Source: Albugo candida
Taxonomy: Eukaryota; Oomycota; Peronosporomycetes; Albuginales; Albuginaceae
Reading direction: 5' to 3'
NCBI GenBank assembly: GCA_905220665.1
Contig: CAJNAR010000168.1
Location: 372,001 to 436,000 of the forward strand
Length of the DNA: 64,000 nucleotides
Both the position numbers and the translations under genes were made by a program. Positions 34,357-48,522 of the stretch are shown piece after piece; the first letter of the stretch is position 1, and each line of letters opens with the position of its first letter. Under the pieces are notes generated by a model that was not told where the DNA came from, searched no databases, and worked only from the letters and a program-made list of their open reading frames with translations.

Positions 34357-35981
34357 GTGAGTTGTGCAGTGTTGGACAGGAGAAACATTCAGAACAATCT
34401 GCATAGAAGCAACTATGTGCGACTTTCGTATAAGAATATCCAGATAGATTTCGCCTTGAAACTGATCTCTAAAACATTGATTTCTCAAATTCCTATGTTT
34501 TTCAGGAGCTCAAAAACCAGATTTCTCAAACACACTTTAATATAAGTTTAGTAACAACCTGAACGGTTATTCATCCTTGAACCATCAAGCCTACAGGAAC
34601 CAATATCAGCATGATGGAGAGCTCACACCGGACTTATATATAGAAAGGCATCGCATTGTGTCAATGAGTGCGAGTACAAGAAGAAAATAGATGTCGATGA
34701 TCATGCAAGCTACCTGCTTTAGCAGTTACCTAATATTCCCCTGAAGCATATTTCGCTTTCTTCATGAATTGAACATACAGAAAAAACTCACATCAGGTTG
34801 TTTTGCGAAACATCATACGATAATAAGAAAATAATGTCGAGAAGCAGAGAGTCCTCGAGGACAGAGAACGGGTTACAGAAATGTCGTGTGATACTGCATC
34901 CTGGCACTTTATGAACGTGCCAAGATGATAGATATCTCACAAGGGTCTAGACATTTGTATCCGTGGTAACTTACTCGATCACTTTTCCTGATTGAATAAA
35001 TGGACTGGTGCCAGCATTTGCATTAGTTAGAAAGTACTTGAGATTGACAATTTCATAAACTTGCGAGCATGAGACTCCATTTCATGACAGCTGATTTTTT
35101 CTGTTGTGTGATAAGGCATCAGCCTTGTGATAACGTGCATGAAGCCATTCCTGGTACATTGTTATAGTGAGTTGTGCAGTGTTGGACAGGAGAAACATTC
35201 AGAACAATCTGCATAGAAGCAACTATGTGCGACTTTCTTATAAGAATATCCAGATAGATTTCGCCTTAAAACTGATCTCTAAAACATTGATTTCTCAAAT
35301 TCCTTTTTCAGGAGCTCAAAAACCAGATTTCTCAAACACACTTTAATATAAGTTTAGTAACAACCTGAACGGTTATTCATCCTTGAACCATCAAGCCTAC
35401 AGGAACCAATATCAGCATGATGGAGAGCTCACACCGGACTTATATATAGAAAGGCATCGCATTGTGTCAATGAGTGCGAGTACAAGAAGAAAATAGATGT
35501 CGATGCTCATGCAAGCTACCTGCTTTAGCAGTTGTCTAATATTCCCCTGTAGCATATTTCGCTTTCTTCATGAATTGGACATACAGAAAAAACTCATATC
35601 AGGTTGTTTTGCGAAACATCATACGATAATGAGCAAATAATGTCGAGAAGTAGAGGGTCCTCGAGGATAGAGAACGGGTTACAGAAATGTCGTGTGATAC
35701 TGCAATAAATTCATGTGGCTGCACTTTATGAACGTGCCAAAGTGATAGATATCTCACAAGGGTCTATACATATGTATCCGTGGTAACTTATCCGATCCTT
35801 TTTGCCTGATTAAATAAATGGACTGGTGCCAGCATCTACATTAGTTAGAAAGTACTTGAGATTGACAATTTCATAAACTTGCGAGCATGAGACTCCATTT
35901 CATGACAACTGATTTTTTCTGTTGTGATAAGGCATCAGCCTTGTGATGACGTGCATGAAGCCATTCGTGATACATGTTATA

Positions 35982-36469
35982 GTGAGTTGTGCAGTGTTGG
36001 ACAGGAGAAACATTCAGAACAATCTGCATAGAAGCAACTATGTGCGACTTTCTTATAAGAATATCCAGATAGATTTCGCCTTGAAACTGATCTCTAAAAC
36101 ATTGATTTCTCAAATTCCTATGTTTTTCAGGAGCTCAAAAACCAGATTTCTCAAACACACTTTAATATAAGTTTAGTAACAACCTGAACGGTTATTCATC
36201 CTTGAACCATCAAGCCTACAGGAACCAATATCAGCATGATGGAGAGCTCACACCGGACTTATATATAGAAAGGCATCGCATTGTGTCAATCAGTGCGAGT
36301 ACAAGAAGAAAATAGATGTCGATTATTAGTTAGAAAGTACTTGAGATTGACAATTTCATAAACTTGCGAGCATGAGACTCCATTTCATGACAACTGATTT
36401 TTTCTGTTGTGTGATAAGGCATCAGCCTTGTGATAACGTGCATGAAGCCATTCGTGATACATTGTTATA
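35982..36469 (+). repeat. Short (488-bp) unit with the 333-bp deletion junction (first of eleven)
   Basis: The sequence ATAGATGTCGAT is joined directly to TATTAGTTAGAAAG (near 36321); in medium units about 333 bp lie between. The same junction recurs near 41025, 46242, 47551, 48862, 54075, 54563, 55872, 57182, 59315 and 62272. One identical junction in eleven units means a single origin followed by spread through the array. Confidence 0.9.
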
Positions 36470-39400
36470 GTGAGTTGTGCAGTGTTGGACAGGAGAAACA
36501 TTCAGAACAATCTGCATAGAAGCAACTATGTGCGACTTTCTTTTAAGAATTTCCAGATAGATTTTTCCTTGAAACTGATCTCTAAAACATTGATTTCTCA
36601 AATTCCTATGTTTTTCAGGAGCTCAAAAACCAGATTTCTCAAACACACTTTAATATAAGTTTAGTAACAACCTGAACGGTTATTCATCCTTGAACCATCA
36701 AGCCTACAGGAACCAATATCAGCATGATGGAGAGCTCACACCGGACTTATATATAGAAAGGCATCGCATTGTGTCAATGAGTGCGAGTACAAGAAGAAAA
36801 TAGATGTCGATAATCATGCAAGCTACCTGCTTTAGCAGTTGTCTAATATTCCCCTGTAGCATATTTCGCTTTCTTCATGAATTGGACATACAGAAAAAAC
36901 TCATATCAGGTTGTTTTGCGAAACATCATACGATAATGAGCAAGTAATGTCGAGAAGCAGAGAGTCCTGGAGGACAGAGAACGGGTTACAGAAATGTCGT
37001 GTGATACTGCAATAAATTCATGTGGCTGCACATTATGAACGTGCCAAAGTGATAGATATCTCACAAGAGTCTAGACATTTGTATCCGTGGTAACTTACTC
37101 GATCACTTTTCCTGATTGAATAAATGGACTGGTGCTAGCATCTACATTAGTTAGAAAGTACTTGAGATTGACAATTTCATAAACTTGCGAGCATGAGACT
37201 CCATTTCATGACAACTGATTTTTTCTGTTGTGTGATAAGGCATCAGCCTTGTGATAACGTGCATGAAGCCATTCCTGGTACATTGTTATAGTGAGTTGTG
37301 CAGTGTTGGACAGGAGAAACATTCAGAACAATCTGCATAGAAGCAACTATGTGCGACTTTCTTTTAAGAATTTCCAGATAGATTTTTCCTTGAAACTGAT
37401 CTCTAAAACATTGATTTCTCAAATTCCTATGTTTTTCAGAGCTCAAAAACCAGATTTCTCAAACACACTTTAATATAAGTTTAGTAACAACCTGAACGGT
37501 TATTCATCCTTGAACCATCAAGCCTACAGGAACCAATATCAGCATGATGGAGAGTTCACACCGGACTTATATATAGAAAGGCATCGCATTGTGTCAATGA
37601 GTGCGAGTACAAGAAAAAAATAGATGTCGATAATCATGCAAGCTCCCTGCTTTAGCAGTTGTCTAATAATCCCCTGAAGAATATTTCGATTTCTTCATGA
37701 ATTGGACATACAGAAAAAACTCATATCAGGTTGTTTTGCAAAACATCATACGATAATAAGAAAATAATGTCGAGAAGCAGAGAGTCCTCGAGGACAGAGA
37801 ACGGGTTACAGAAATGTCGTGTGATACATGTTGCCTCCTGGCATTTTGGACACCTGAGTGATTACGCAGCGATTTAAAGATTTAATTTTGTGTCAAAGTC
37901 CCACTCAAAACTGAAAAGACGTGATCGTTGTCAATGATGGCGTGAAGTATACATTCTTTTGCAATCGCAATTACAAACAACGAAGGACATCAGATTCGTG
38001 CGCAACACACCGGTATTCGCTATCATTTTTTGTACGCGATCATTTTAAGAAAGGAATCTTGGAGCAGTTTGTTGCGAGCTTCACTATGAGAAAAGAACGG
38101 GCTTTTCTGATATTATACGCCAGCATGTTGGAGTGATACTGCAATAAATTCATGTGGCTGTACTTTATGAACGTGCCAAAGTGATAGATATCTCACAAGG
38201 GTCTAGACATTTGTATCCGTGGTAACTTACTCGATCACTTTTCCTGATTGAATAAATGGACTGGTGCCAGCATTTGCATTAGTTAGAAAGTACTTGAGAT
38301 TGACAATTTCATAAACTTGCGAGCATGAGACTCCATTTCATGACAACTGATTTTTTCTGTTGTGTGATAAGGCATCAGCCTTGTGATAACGTGCATGAAG
38401 CCATTCCTGGTACAATGTCATGGTGAGTTGTGCAGTGTTGGACAGGGGAAACATTCAGAACAATCTGCATAGAAGCAACTATGTGCGACTTTCTTATAAG
38501 AATATCCAGATAGATTTCGCCTTGAAACTGATCTCTAAAACATTGATTTCTCAAATTCCTATGTTTTTCAGAGCTCAAAAACCAGATTTCTCAAACACAC
38601 TTTAATATAAGTTTAGTAACAACCTGAACGGTTATTCATCCTTGAACCATCAAGCCTACAGGAACCAATATCAGCATGATGGAGAGCTCACACCGGACTT
38701 ATATATAGAAAGGCATCGCATTGTGTCAATGAGTGCGAGTACAAGAAGAAAATAGATGTCGATGCTCATGCAAGCTACCTGCTTTAGCAGTTGTCTAATA
38801 TTCCCCTGAAGCATATTTCGCTTTCTTCATGAATTGAACATACAGAAAAAACTCACATCAGGTTGTTTTGCAAAACATCATACGATAATAAGAAAATAAT
38901 GTCGAGAAGCAGAGAGTCCTCGAGGACAGAGAACGGGTTACAGAAATGTCGTGTGATACATGTTGCCTCCTGGCATTTTGGACACCTGAGTGATTACGCA
39001 GCGATTTAAAGATTTAATTTTGTGTCAAAGTCCCACTCAAAACTGAAAAGACGTGATCGTTGTCAATGATGGCGTGAAGTATACATTCTTTTGCAATCGC
39101 AATTACAAACAACGAAGGACATCAGATTCGTACGCAACACACCGATATTCGCTATCATTTTTTGTACGCGATCATGTTAAGAAAGGGATCTTGGAGCAGT
39201 TTGTTGCGAGCTTCACTATGAGAAAAGAACGGGCTTCTCTGATATTATACGCCAGCATGTTGGAGTGATACTGCAATAAATTCATGTGGCTGTACTTTAT
39301 GAACGTGCCAAAGTGATAGATATCTCACAAGGGTCTAGACATTTGTATCCGTGGTAACTTACTCGATCACTTTTCCTGATTGAATAAATGGACTGGTGCC

Positions 39401-40686
39401 AGCATTTGCATTAGTTAGAAAGTACTTGAGATTGACAATTTCATAAACTTGCGAGCATGAGACTCCATTTCATGACAACTGATTTTTTCTGTTGTGTGAT
39501 AAGGCATCAGCCTTGTGATAACGTGCATGAAGCCATTCCTGGTACAATGTCATGGTGAGTTGTGCAGTGTTGGACAGGGGAAACATTCAGAACAATCTGC
39601 ATAGAAGCAACTATGTGCGACTTTCTTATAAGAATATCCAGATAGATTTCGCCTTGAAACTGATCTCTAAAACATTGATTTCTCAAATTCCTATGTTTTT
39701 CAGAGCTCAAAAACCAGATTTCTCAAACACACTTTAATATAAGTTTAGTAACAACCTGAACGGTTATTCATCCTTGAACCATCAAGCCTACAGGAACCAA
39801 TATCAGCATGATGGAGAGCTCACACCGGACTTATATATAGAAAGGCATCGCATTGTGTCAATGAGTGCGAGTACAAGAAGAAAATAGATGTCGATGCTCA
39901 TGCAAGCTACCTGCTTTAGCAGTTGTCTAATATTCCCCTGAAGCATATTTCGCTTTCTTCATGAATTGAACATACAGAAAAAACTCACATCAGGTTGTTT
40001 TGCAAAACATCATACGATAATAAGAAAATAATGTCGAGAAGCAGAGAGTCCTCGAGGACAGAGAACGGGTTACAGAAATGTCGTGTGATACATGTTGCCT
40101 CCTGGCATTTTGGACACCTGAGTGATTACGCAGCGATTTAAAGATTTAATTTTGTGTCAAAGTCCCACTCAAAACTGAAAAGACGTGATCGTTGTCAATG
40201 ATGGCGTGAAGTATACATTCTTTTGCAATCGCAATTACAAACAACGAAGGAAATCAGATTCGTACGCAACACACCGATATTCGCTATCATTTTTTGTACG
40301 CGATCATGTTAAGAAAGGGATCTTGGAGCAGTTTGTTGCGAGCTTCACTATGAGAAAAGAACGGGCTTCTCTGATATTATACGCCAGCATGTTGGAGTGA
40401 TACTGCAATCAATTCATGTGGCTGTACTTTATGAACGTGCCAAAGTGATAGATATCTCACAAGGGTCTAGACATTTGTATCCGTGGTAACTTACTCGATC
40501 ACTTTTCCTGATTGAATAAATGGACTGGTGCCAGCATTTGCATTAGTTAGAAAGTACTTGAGATTGACAATTTCATAAACTTGCGAGCATGAGACTCCAT
40601 TTCATGACAACTGATTTTTTCTGTTGTGTGATAAGGCATCAGCCTTGTGATAACGTGCATGAAGCCATTCCTGGTACAATGTCATG
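35982..40686 (+). repeat. Higher-order block S-M-L-L-L (4705 bp)
   Basis: Five consecutive units totalling 4705 bp. The following block from 40687 (S-M-L-L) repeats the same order and the same private variants at an offset of exactly 4705 bp, for example 37243 to 41948 and 38420 to 43125. A third, shorter version without the M unit starts at 48523 (S-L-L). Confidence 0.8.
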
Positions 40687-43600
40687 GTGAGTTGTGCAGT
40701 GTTGGACAGGGGAAACATTCAGAACAATCTGCATAGAAGCAACTATGTGCGACTTTCTTATAAGAATATCCAGATAGATTTCGCCTTGAAACTGATCTCT
40801 AAAACATTGATTTCTCAAATTCCTATGTTTTTCAGGAGCTCAAAAACCAGATTTCTCAAACACACTTTAATATAAGTTTAGTAACAACCTGAACGGTTAT
40901 TCATCCTTGAACCATCAAGCCTACAGGAACCAATATCAGCATGATGGAGAGCTCACACCGGACTTATATATAGAAAGGCATCGCATTGTGTCAATCAGTG
41001 CGAGTACAAGAAGAAAATAGATGTCGATTATTAGTTAGAAAGTACTTGAGATTGACAATTTCATAAACTTGCGAGCATGAGACTCCATTTCATGACAACT
41101 GATTTTTTCTGTTGTGTGATAAGGCATCAGCCTTGTGATAACGTGCATGAAGCCATTCGTGATACATTGTTATAGTGAGTTGTGCAGTGTTGGACAGGAG
41201 AAACATTCAGAACAATCTGCATAGAAGCAACTATGTGCGACTTTCTTTTAAGAATTTCCAGATAGATTTTTCCTTGAAACTGATCTCTAAAACATTGATT
41301 TCTCAAATTCCTATGTTTTTCAGGAGCTCAAAAACCAGATTTCTCAAACACACTTTAATATAAGTTTAGTAACAACCTGAACGGTTATTCATCCTTGAAC
41401 CATCAAGCCTACAGGAACCAATATCAGCATGATGGAGAGCTCACACCGGACTTATATATAGAAAGGCATCGCATTGTGTCAATGAGTGCGAGTACAAGAA
41501 GAAAATAGATGTCGATAATCATGCAAGCTACCTGCTTTAGCAGTTGTCTAATATTCCCCTGAAGCATATTTCGCTTTCTTCATGAATTGAACATACAGAA
41601 AAAACTCATATCAGGTTGTTTTGCAAAACATCATACGATAATGAGCAAGTAATGTCGAGAAGCAGAGAGTCCTGGAGGACAGAGAACGGGTTACAGAAAT
41701 GTCGTGTGATACTGCAATAAATTCATGTGGCTGCACTTTATGAACGTGCCAAGATGATAGATATCTCACAAGGGTCTAGACATTTGTATCCGTGGTAACT
41801 TACTCGATCACTTTTCCTGATTGAATAAATGGACTGGTGCTAGCATCTACATTAGTTAGAAAGTACTTGAGATTGACAATTTTATAAACTTGCGAGCATG
41901 AGACTCCATTTCATGACAACTGATTTTTTCTGTTGTGTGATAAGGCATCAGCCTTGTGATAACGTGCATGAAGCCATTCCTGGTACATTGTTATAGTGAG
42001 TTGTGCAGTGTTGGACAGGAGAAACATTCAGAACAATCTGCATAGAAGCAACTATGTGCGACTTTCGTATAAGAATATCCAGATAGATTTCGCCTTGAAA
42101 CTGATCTCTAAAACATTGATTTCTCAAATTCCTATGTTTTTCAGAGCTCAAAAACCAGATTTCTCAAACACACTTTAATATAAGTTTAGTAACAACCTGA
42201 ACGGTTATTCATCCTTGAACCATCAAGCCTACAGGAACCAATATCAGCATGATGGAGAGTTCACACCGGAGTTATATATAGAAAGGCATCGCATTGTGTC
42301 AATGAGTGCGAGTACAAGAAAAAAATAGATGTCGATAATCATGCAAGCTCCCTGCTTTAGCAGTTGTCTAATAATCCCCTGAAGAATATTTCGATTTCTT
42401 CATGAATTGGACATACAGAAAAAACTCATATCAGGTTGTTTTGCAAAACATCATACGATAATAAGAAAATAATGTCGAGAAGCAGAGAGTCCTCGAGGAC
42501 AGAGAACGGGTTACAGAAATGTCGTGTGATACATGTTGCCTCCTGGCATTTTGGACACCTGAGTGATTACGCAGCGATTTAAAGATTTAATTTTGTGTCA
42601 AAGTCCCACTCAAAACTGAAAAGACGTGATCGTTGTCAATGATGGCGTGAAGTATACATTCTTTTGCAATCGCAATTACAAACAACGAAGGACATCAGAT
42701 TCGTGCGCAACACACCGGTATTCGCTATCATTTTTTGTACGCGATCATTTTAAGAAAGGAATCTTGGAGCAGTTTGTTGCGAGCTTCACTATGAGAAAAG
42801 AACGGGCTTTTCTGATATTATACGCCAGCATGTTGGAGTGATACTGCAATAAATTCATGTGGCTGTACTTTATGAACGTGCCAAAGTGATAGATATCTCA
42901 CAAGGGTCTAGACATTTGTATCCGTGGTAACTTACTCGATCACTTTTCCTGATTGAATAAATGGACTGGTGCCAGCATTTGCATTAGTTAGAAAGTACTT
43001 GAGATTGACAATTTCATAAACTTGCGAGCATGAGACTCCATTTCATGACAACTGATTTTTTCTGTTGTGTGATAAGGCATCAGCCTTGTGATAACGTGCA
43101 TGAAGCCATTCCTGGTACAATGTCATGGTGAGTTGTGCAGTGTTGGACAGGGGAAACATTCAGAACAATCTGCATAGAAGCAACTATGTGCGACTTTCTT
43201 ATAAGAATATCCAGATAGATTTCGCCTTGAAACTGATCTCTAAAACATTGATTTCTCAAATTCCTATGTTTTTCAGAGCTCAAAAACCAGATTTCTCAAA
43301 CACACTTTAATATAAGTTTAGTAACAACCTGAACGGTTATTCATCCTTGAACCATCAAGCCTACAGGAACCAATATCAGCATGATGGAGAGCTCACACCG
43401 GACTTATATATAGAAAGGCATCGCATTGTGTCAATGAGTGCGAGTACAAGAAGAAAATAGATGTCGATGCTCATGCAAGCTACCTGCTTTAGCAGTTGTC
43501 TAATATTCCCCTGAAGCATATTTCGCTTTCTTCATGAATTGAACATACAGAAAAAACTCACATCAGGTTGTTTTGCAAAACATCATACGATAATAAGAAA

Positions 43601-45904
43601 ATAATGTCGAGAAGCAGAGAGTCCTCGAGGACAGAGAACGGGTTACAGAAATGTCGTGTGATACATGTTGCCTCCTGGCATTTTGGACACCTGAGTGATT
43701 ACGCAGCGATTTAAAGATTTAATTTTGTGTCAAAGTCCCACTCAAAACTGAAAAGACGTGATCGTTGTCAATGATGGCGTGAAGTATACATTCTTTTGCA
43801 ATCGCAATTACAAACAACGAAGGACATCAGATTCGTACGCAACACACCGATATTCGCTATCATTTTTTGTACGCGATCATGTTAAGAAAGGGATCTTGGA
43901 GCAGTTTGTTGCGAGCTTCACTATGAGAAAAGAACGGGCTTCTCTGATATTATACGCCAGCATGTTGGAGTGATACTGCAATCAAATTCATGTGGCTGTA
44001 CTTTATGAACGTGCCAAAGTGATAGATATCTCACAAGGGTCTAGACATTTGTATCCGTGGTAACTTACTCGATCACTTTTCCTGATTGAATAAATGGACT
44101 GGTGCCAGCATTTGCATTAGTTAGAAAGTACTTGAGATTGACAATTTCATAAACTTGCGAGCATGAGACTCCATTTCATGACAACTGATTTTTTCTGTTG
44201 TGTGATAAGGCATCAGCCTTGTGATAACGTGCATGAAGCCATTCCTGGTACAATGTCATGGTGAGTTGTGCAGTGTTGGACAGGGGAAACATTCAGAACA
44301 ATCTGCATAGAAGCAACTATGTGCGACTTTCTTATAAGAATATCCAGATAGATTTCGCCTTGAAACTGATCTCTAAAACATTGATTTCTCAAATTCCTAT
44401 GTTTTTCAGGAGCTCAAAAACCAGATTTCTCAAACACACTTTAATATAAGTTTAGTAACAACCTGAACGGTTATTCATCCTTGAACCATCAAGCCTACAG
44501 GAACCAATATCAGCATGATGGAGAGCTCACACCGGACTTATATATAGAAAGGCATCGCATTGTGTCAATCAGTGGGAGTACAAGAAGAAAATAGATGTCG
44601 ATGATCATGCAAGCTACCTGCTTTAGCAGTTACCTAATATTCCCCTGTAGCATATTTCGCTTTCTTCATGAATTGGACATACAGAAAAAACTCATATCAG
44701 GTTGTTTTGCGAAACATCATACGATAATGAGCAAATAATGTCGAGAAGTAGAGGGTCCTCGAGGATAGAGAACGGGTTACAGAAATGTCGTGTGATACTG
44801 CAATAAATTCATGTGGCTGCACTTTATGAACGTGCCAAAGTGATAGATATCTCACAAGGGTCTATACATATGTATCCGTGGTAACTTATCCGATCCTTTT
44901 TGCCTGATTGAATAAATGGACTGGTGCTAGCATCTACATTTTTGAGAAAGTACTTGAGATTGATAATTTCATAAACTTGCGAGCATGAGACTCCATTTCA
45001 TGACAACTGATTTTTTCTGTTGTTTGATAAGGCATCAGCCTTGTGATAACGTGCATGAAGCCATTCCTGGTACATTGTTATAGTGAGTTGTGCAGTGTTG
45101 GACAGGAGAAACATTCAGAACAATCTGCATAGAAGCAACTATGTGCGACTTTCTTATAAGAATATCCAGATAGATTTCGCCTTGAAACTGATCTCTCAAA
45201 CATTGATTTTTCAAATTCCTATGTTTTTCAGGAGCTCAAAAACCAGATTTCTCAAACACACTTTAATATAAGTTTAGTAACAACCTGAACGGTTATTCAT
45301 CCTTGAACCATCAAGCCTACAGGAACCAATATCAGCATGATGGAGAGCTCACACCGGACTTATATATAGAAAGGCATCGCATTGTGTCAATGAGTGCGAT
45401 TACAAGAAAAAAATAGATGTCGATAATCATGCAAGCTACCTGCTTTAGCAGTTGTCTAATATTCCCCTGTAGCATATTTCGCTTTCTTCATGAATTGGAC
45501 ATACAGAAAAAACTCACATCAGGTTGTTTTGCGAAACATTATACGATAATGAGGAAGTAATGTCGAGAAGCAGAGAGTCCTGGAGGACAGAGAACGGGTT
45601 ACAGAAATGTCGTGTGATACTGCAATAAATTCATGTGGCTGCACTTTATGAACGTGCCAAAGTGATAGATATCTCACAAGGGTCTAGACATTTGTATCCG
45701 TGGTAACTTACTCGATCCTTTTTGCCTGATTAAATAAATGGACTGGTGCCAGCATCTACATTAGTTAGAAAGTACTTGAGATTGACAATTTCATAAACTT
45801 GCGAGCATGAGACTCCATTTCATGACAACTGATTTTTTCTGTTGTGTGATAAGGCATCAGCCTTGTGATAACGTGCATGAAGCCATTCGTGATACATGGT
45901 TATA

Positions 45905-48522
45905 GTGAGTTGTGCAGTGTTGGACAGGGGAAACATTCAGAACAATCTGCATAGAAGCAACTATGTGCGACTTTCTTATAAGAATATCCAGATAGATTTC
46001 GCCTTGAAACTGATCTCTAAAACATTGATTTCTCAAATTCCTATGTTTTTCAGGAGCTCAAAAACCAGATTTCTCAAACACACTTTAATATAAGTTTAGT
46101 AACAACCTGAACGGTTATTCATCCTTGAACCATCAAGCCTACAGGAACCAATATCAGCATGATGGAGAGCTCACACCGGACTTATATATAGAAAGGCATC
46201 GCATTGTGTCAATCAGTGCGAGTACAAGAAGAAAATAGATGTCGATTATTAGTTAGAAAGTACTTGAGATTGACAATTTCATAAACTTGCGAGCATGAGA
46301 CTCCATTTCATGACAACTGATTTTTTCTGTTGTGTGATAAGGCATCAGCCTTGTGATAACGTGCATGAAGCCATTCGTGATACATTGTTATAGTGAGTTG
46401 TGCAGTGTTGGACAGGAGAAACATTCAGAACAATCTGCATAGAAGCAACTATGTGCGACTTTCTTTTAAGAATTTCCAGATAGATTTTTCCTTGAAACTG
46501 ATCTCTAAAACATTGATTTCTCAAATTCCTATGTTTTTCAGGAGCTCAAAAACCAGATTTCTCAAACACACTTTAATATAAGTTTAGTAACAACCTGAAC
46601 GGTTATTCATCCTTGAACCATCAAGCCTACAGGAACCAATATCAGCATGATGGAGAGCTCACACCGGACTTATATATAGAAAGGCATCGCATTGTGTCAA
46701 TGAGTGCGAGTACAAGAAGAAAATAGATGTCGATAATCATGCAAGCTACCTGCTTTAGCAGTTGTCTAATATTCCCCTGAAGCATATTTCGCTTTCTTCA
46801 TGAATTGAACATACAGAAAAAACTCATATCAGGTTGTTTTGCAAAACATCATACGATAATGAGCAAGTAATGTCGAGAAGCAGAGAGTCCTGGAGGACAG
46901 AGAACGGGTTACAGAAATGTCGTGTGATACTGCAATAAATTCATGTGGCTGCACTTTATGAACGTGCCAAAGTGATAGATATCTCACAAGGGTCTAGACA
47001 TTTGTATCCGTGGTAACTTACTCGATCACTTTTCCTGATTGAATAAATGGACTGGTGCTAGCATCTACATTAGTTAGAAAGTACTTGAGATTGACAATTT
47101 TATAAACTTGCGAGCATGAGACTCCATTTCATGACAACTGATTTTTTCTGTTGTGTGATAAGGCATCAGCCTTGTGATAACGTGCATGAAGCCATTCGTG
47201 ATACATGGTTATAGTGAGTTGTGCAGTGTTGGACAGGGGAAACATTCAGAACAATCTGCATAGAAGCAACTATGTGCGACTTTCTTATAAGAATATCCAG
47301 ATAGATTTCGCCTTGAAACTGATCTCTAAAACATTGATTTCTCAAATTCCTATGTTTTTCAGGAGCTCAAAAACCAGATTTCTCAAACACACTTTAATAT
47401 AAGTTTAGTAACAACCTGAACGGTTATTCATCCTTGAACCATCAAGCCTACAGGAACCAATATCAGCATGATGGAGAGCTCACACCGGACTTATATATAG
47501 AAAGGCATCGCATTGTGTCAATCAGTGCGAGTACAAGAAGAAAATAGATGTCGATTATTAGTTAGAAAGTACTTGAGATTGACAATTTCATAAACTTGCG
47601 AGCATGAGACTCCATTTCATGACAACTGATTTTTTCTGTTGTGTGATAAGGCATCAGCCTTGTGATAACGTGCATGAAGCCATTCGTGATACATTGTTAT
47701 AGTGAGTTGTGCAGTGTTGGACAGGAGAAACATTCAGAACAATCTGCATAGAAGCAACTATGTGCGACTTTCTTTTAAGAATTTCCAGATAGATTTTTCC
47801 TTGAAACTGATCTCTAAAACATTGATTTCTCAAATTCCTATGTTTTTCAGGAGCTCAAAAACCAGATTTCTCAAACACACTTTAATATAAGTTTAGTAAC
47901 AACCTGAACGGTTATTCATCCTTGAACCATCAAGCCTACAGGAACCAATATCAGCATGATGGAGAGCTCACACCGGACTTATATATAGAAAGGCATCGCA
48001 TTGTGTCAATGAGTGCGAGTACAAGAAGAAAATAGATGTCGATAATCATGCAAGCTACCTGCTTTAGCAGTTGTCTAATATTCCCCTGAAGCATATTTCG
48101 CTTTCTTCATGAATTGAACATACAGAAAAAACTCATATCAGGTTGTTTTGCAAAACATCATACGATAATGAGCAAGTAATGTCGAGAAGCAGAGAGTCCT
48201 GGAGGACAGAGAACGGGTTACAGAAATGTCGTGTGATACTGCAATAAATTCATGTGGCTGCACTTTATGAACGTGCCAAGATGATAGATATCTCACAAGG
48301 GTCTAGACATTTGTATCCGTGGTAACTTACTCGATCACTTTTCCTGATTGAATAAATGGACTGGTGCTAGCATCTACATTAGTTAGAAAGTACTTGAGAT
48401 TGACAATTTTATAAACTTGCGAGCATGAGACTCCATTTCATGACAACTGATTTTTTCTGTTGTGTGATAAGGCATCAGCCTTGTGATAACGTGCATGAAG
48501 CCATTCCTGGTACATTGTTATA
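45905..48522 (+). repeat. Higher-order dimer S-M repeated twice (1309-bp period)
   Basis: Units at 45905(S)-46393(M) and 47214(S)-47702(M) repeat with an offset of 1309 bp. The M units share a variant in which TTCTTATAAGAATATCC is TTCTTTTAAGAATTTCC, also found in the units at 36470, 37291 and 41175. Confidence 0.8.
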
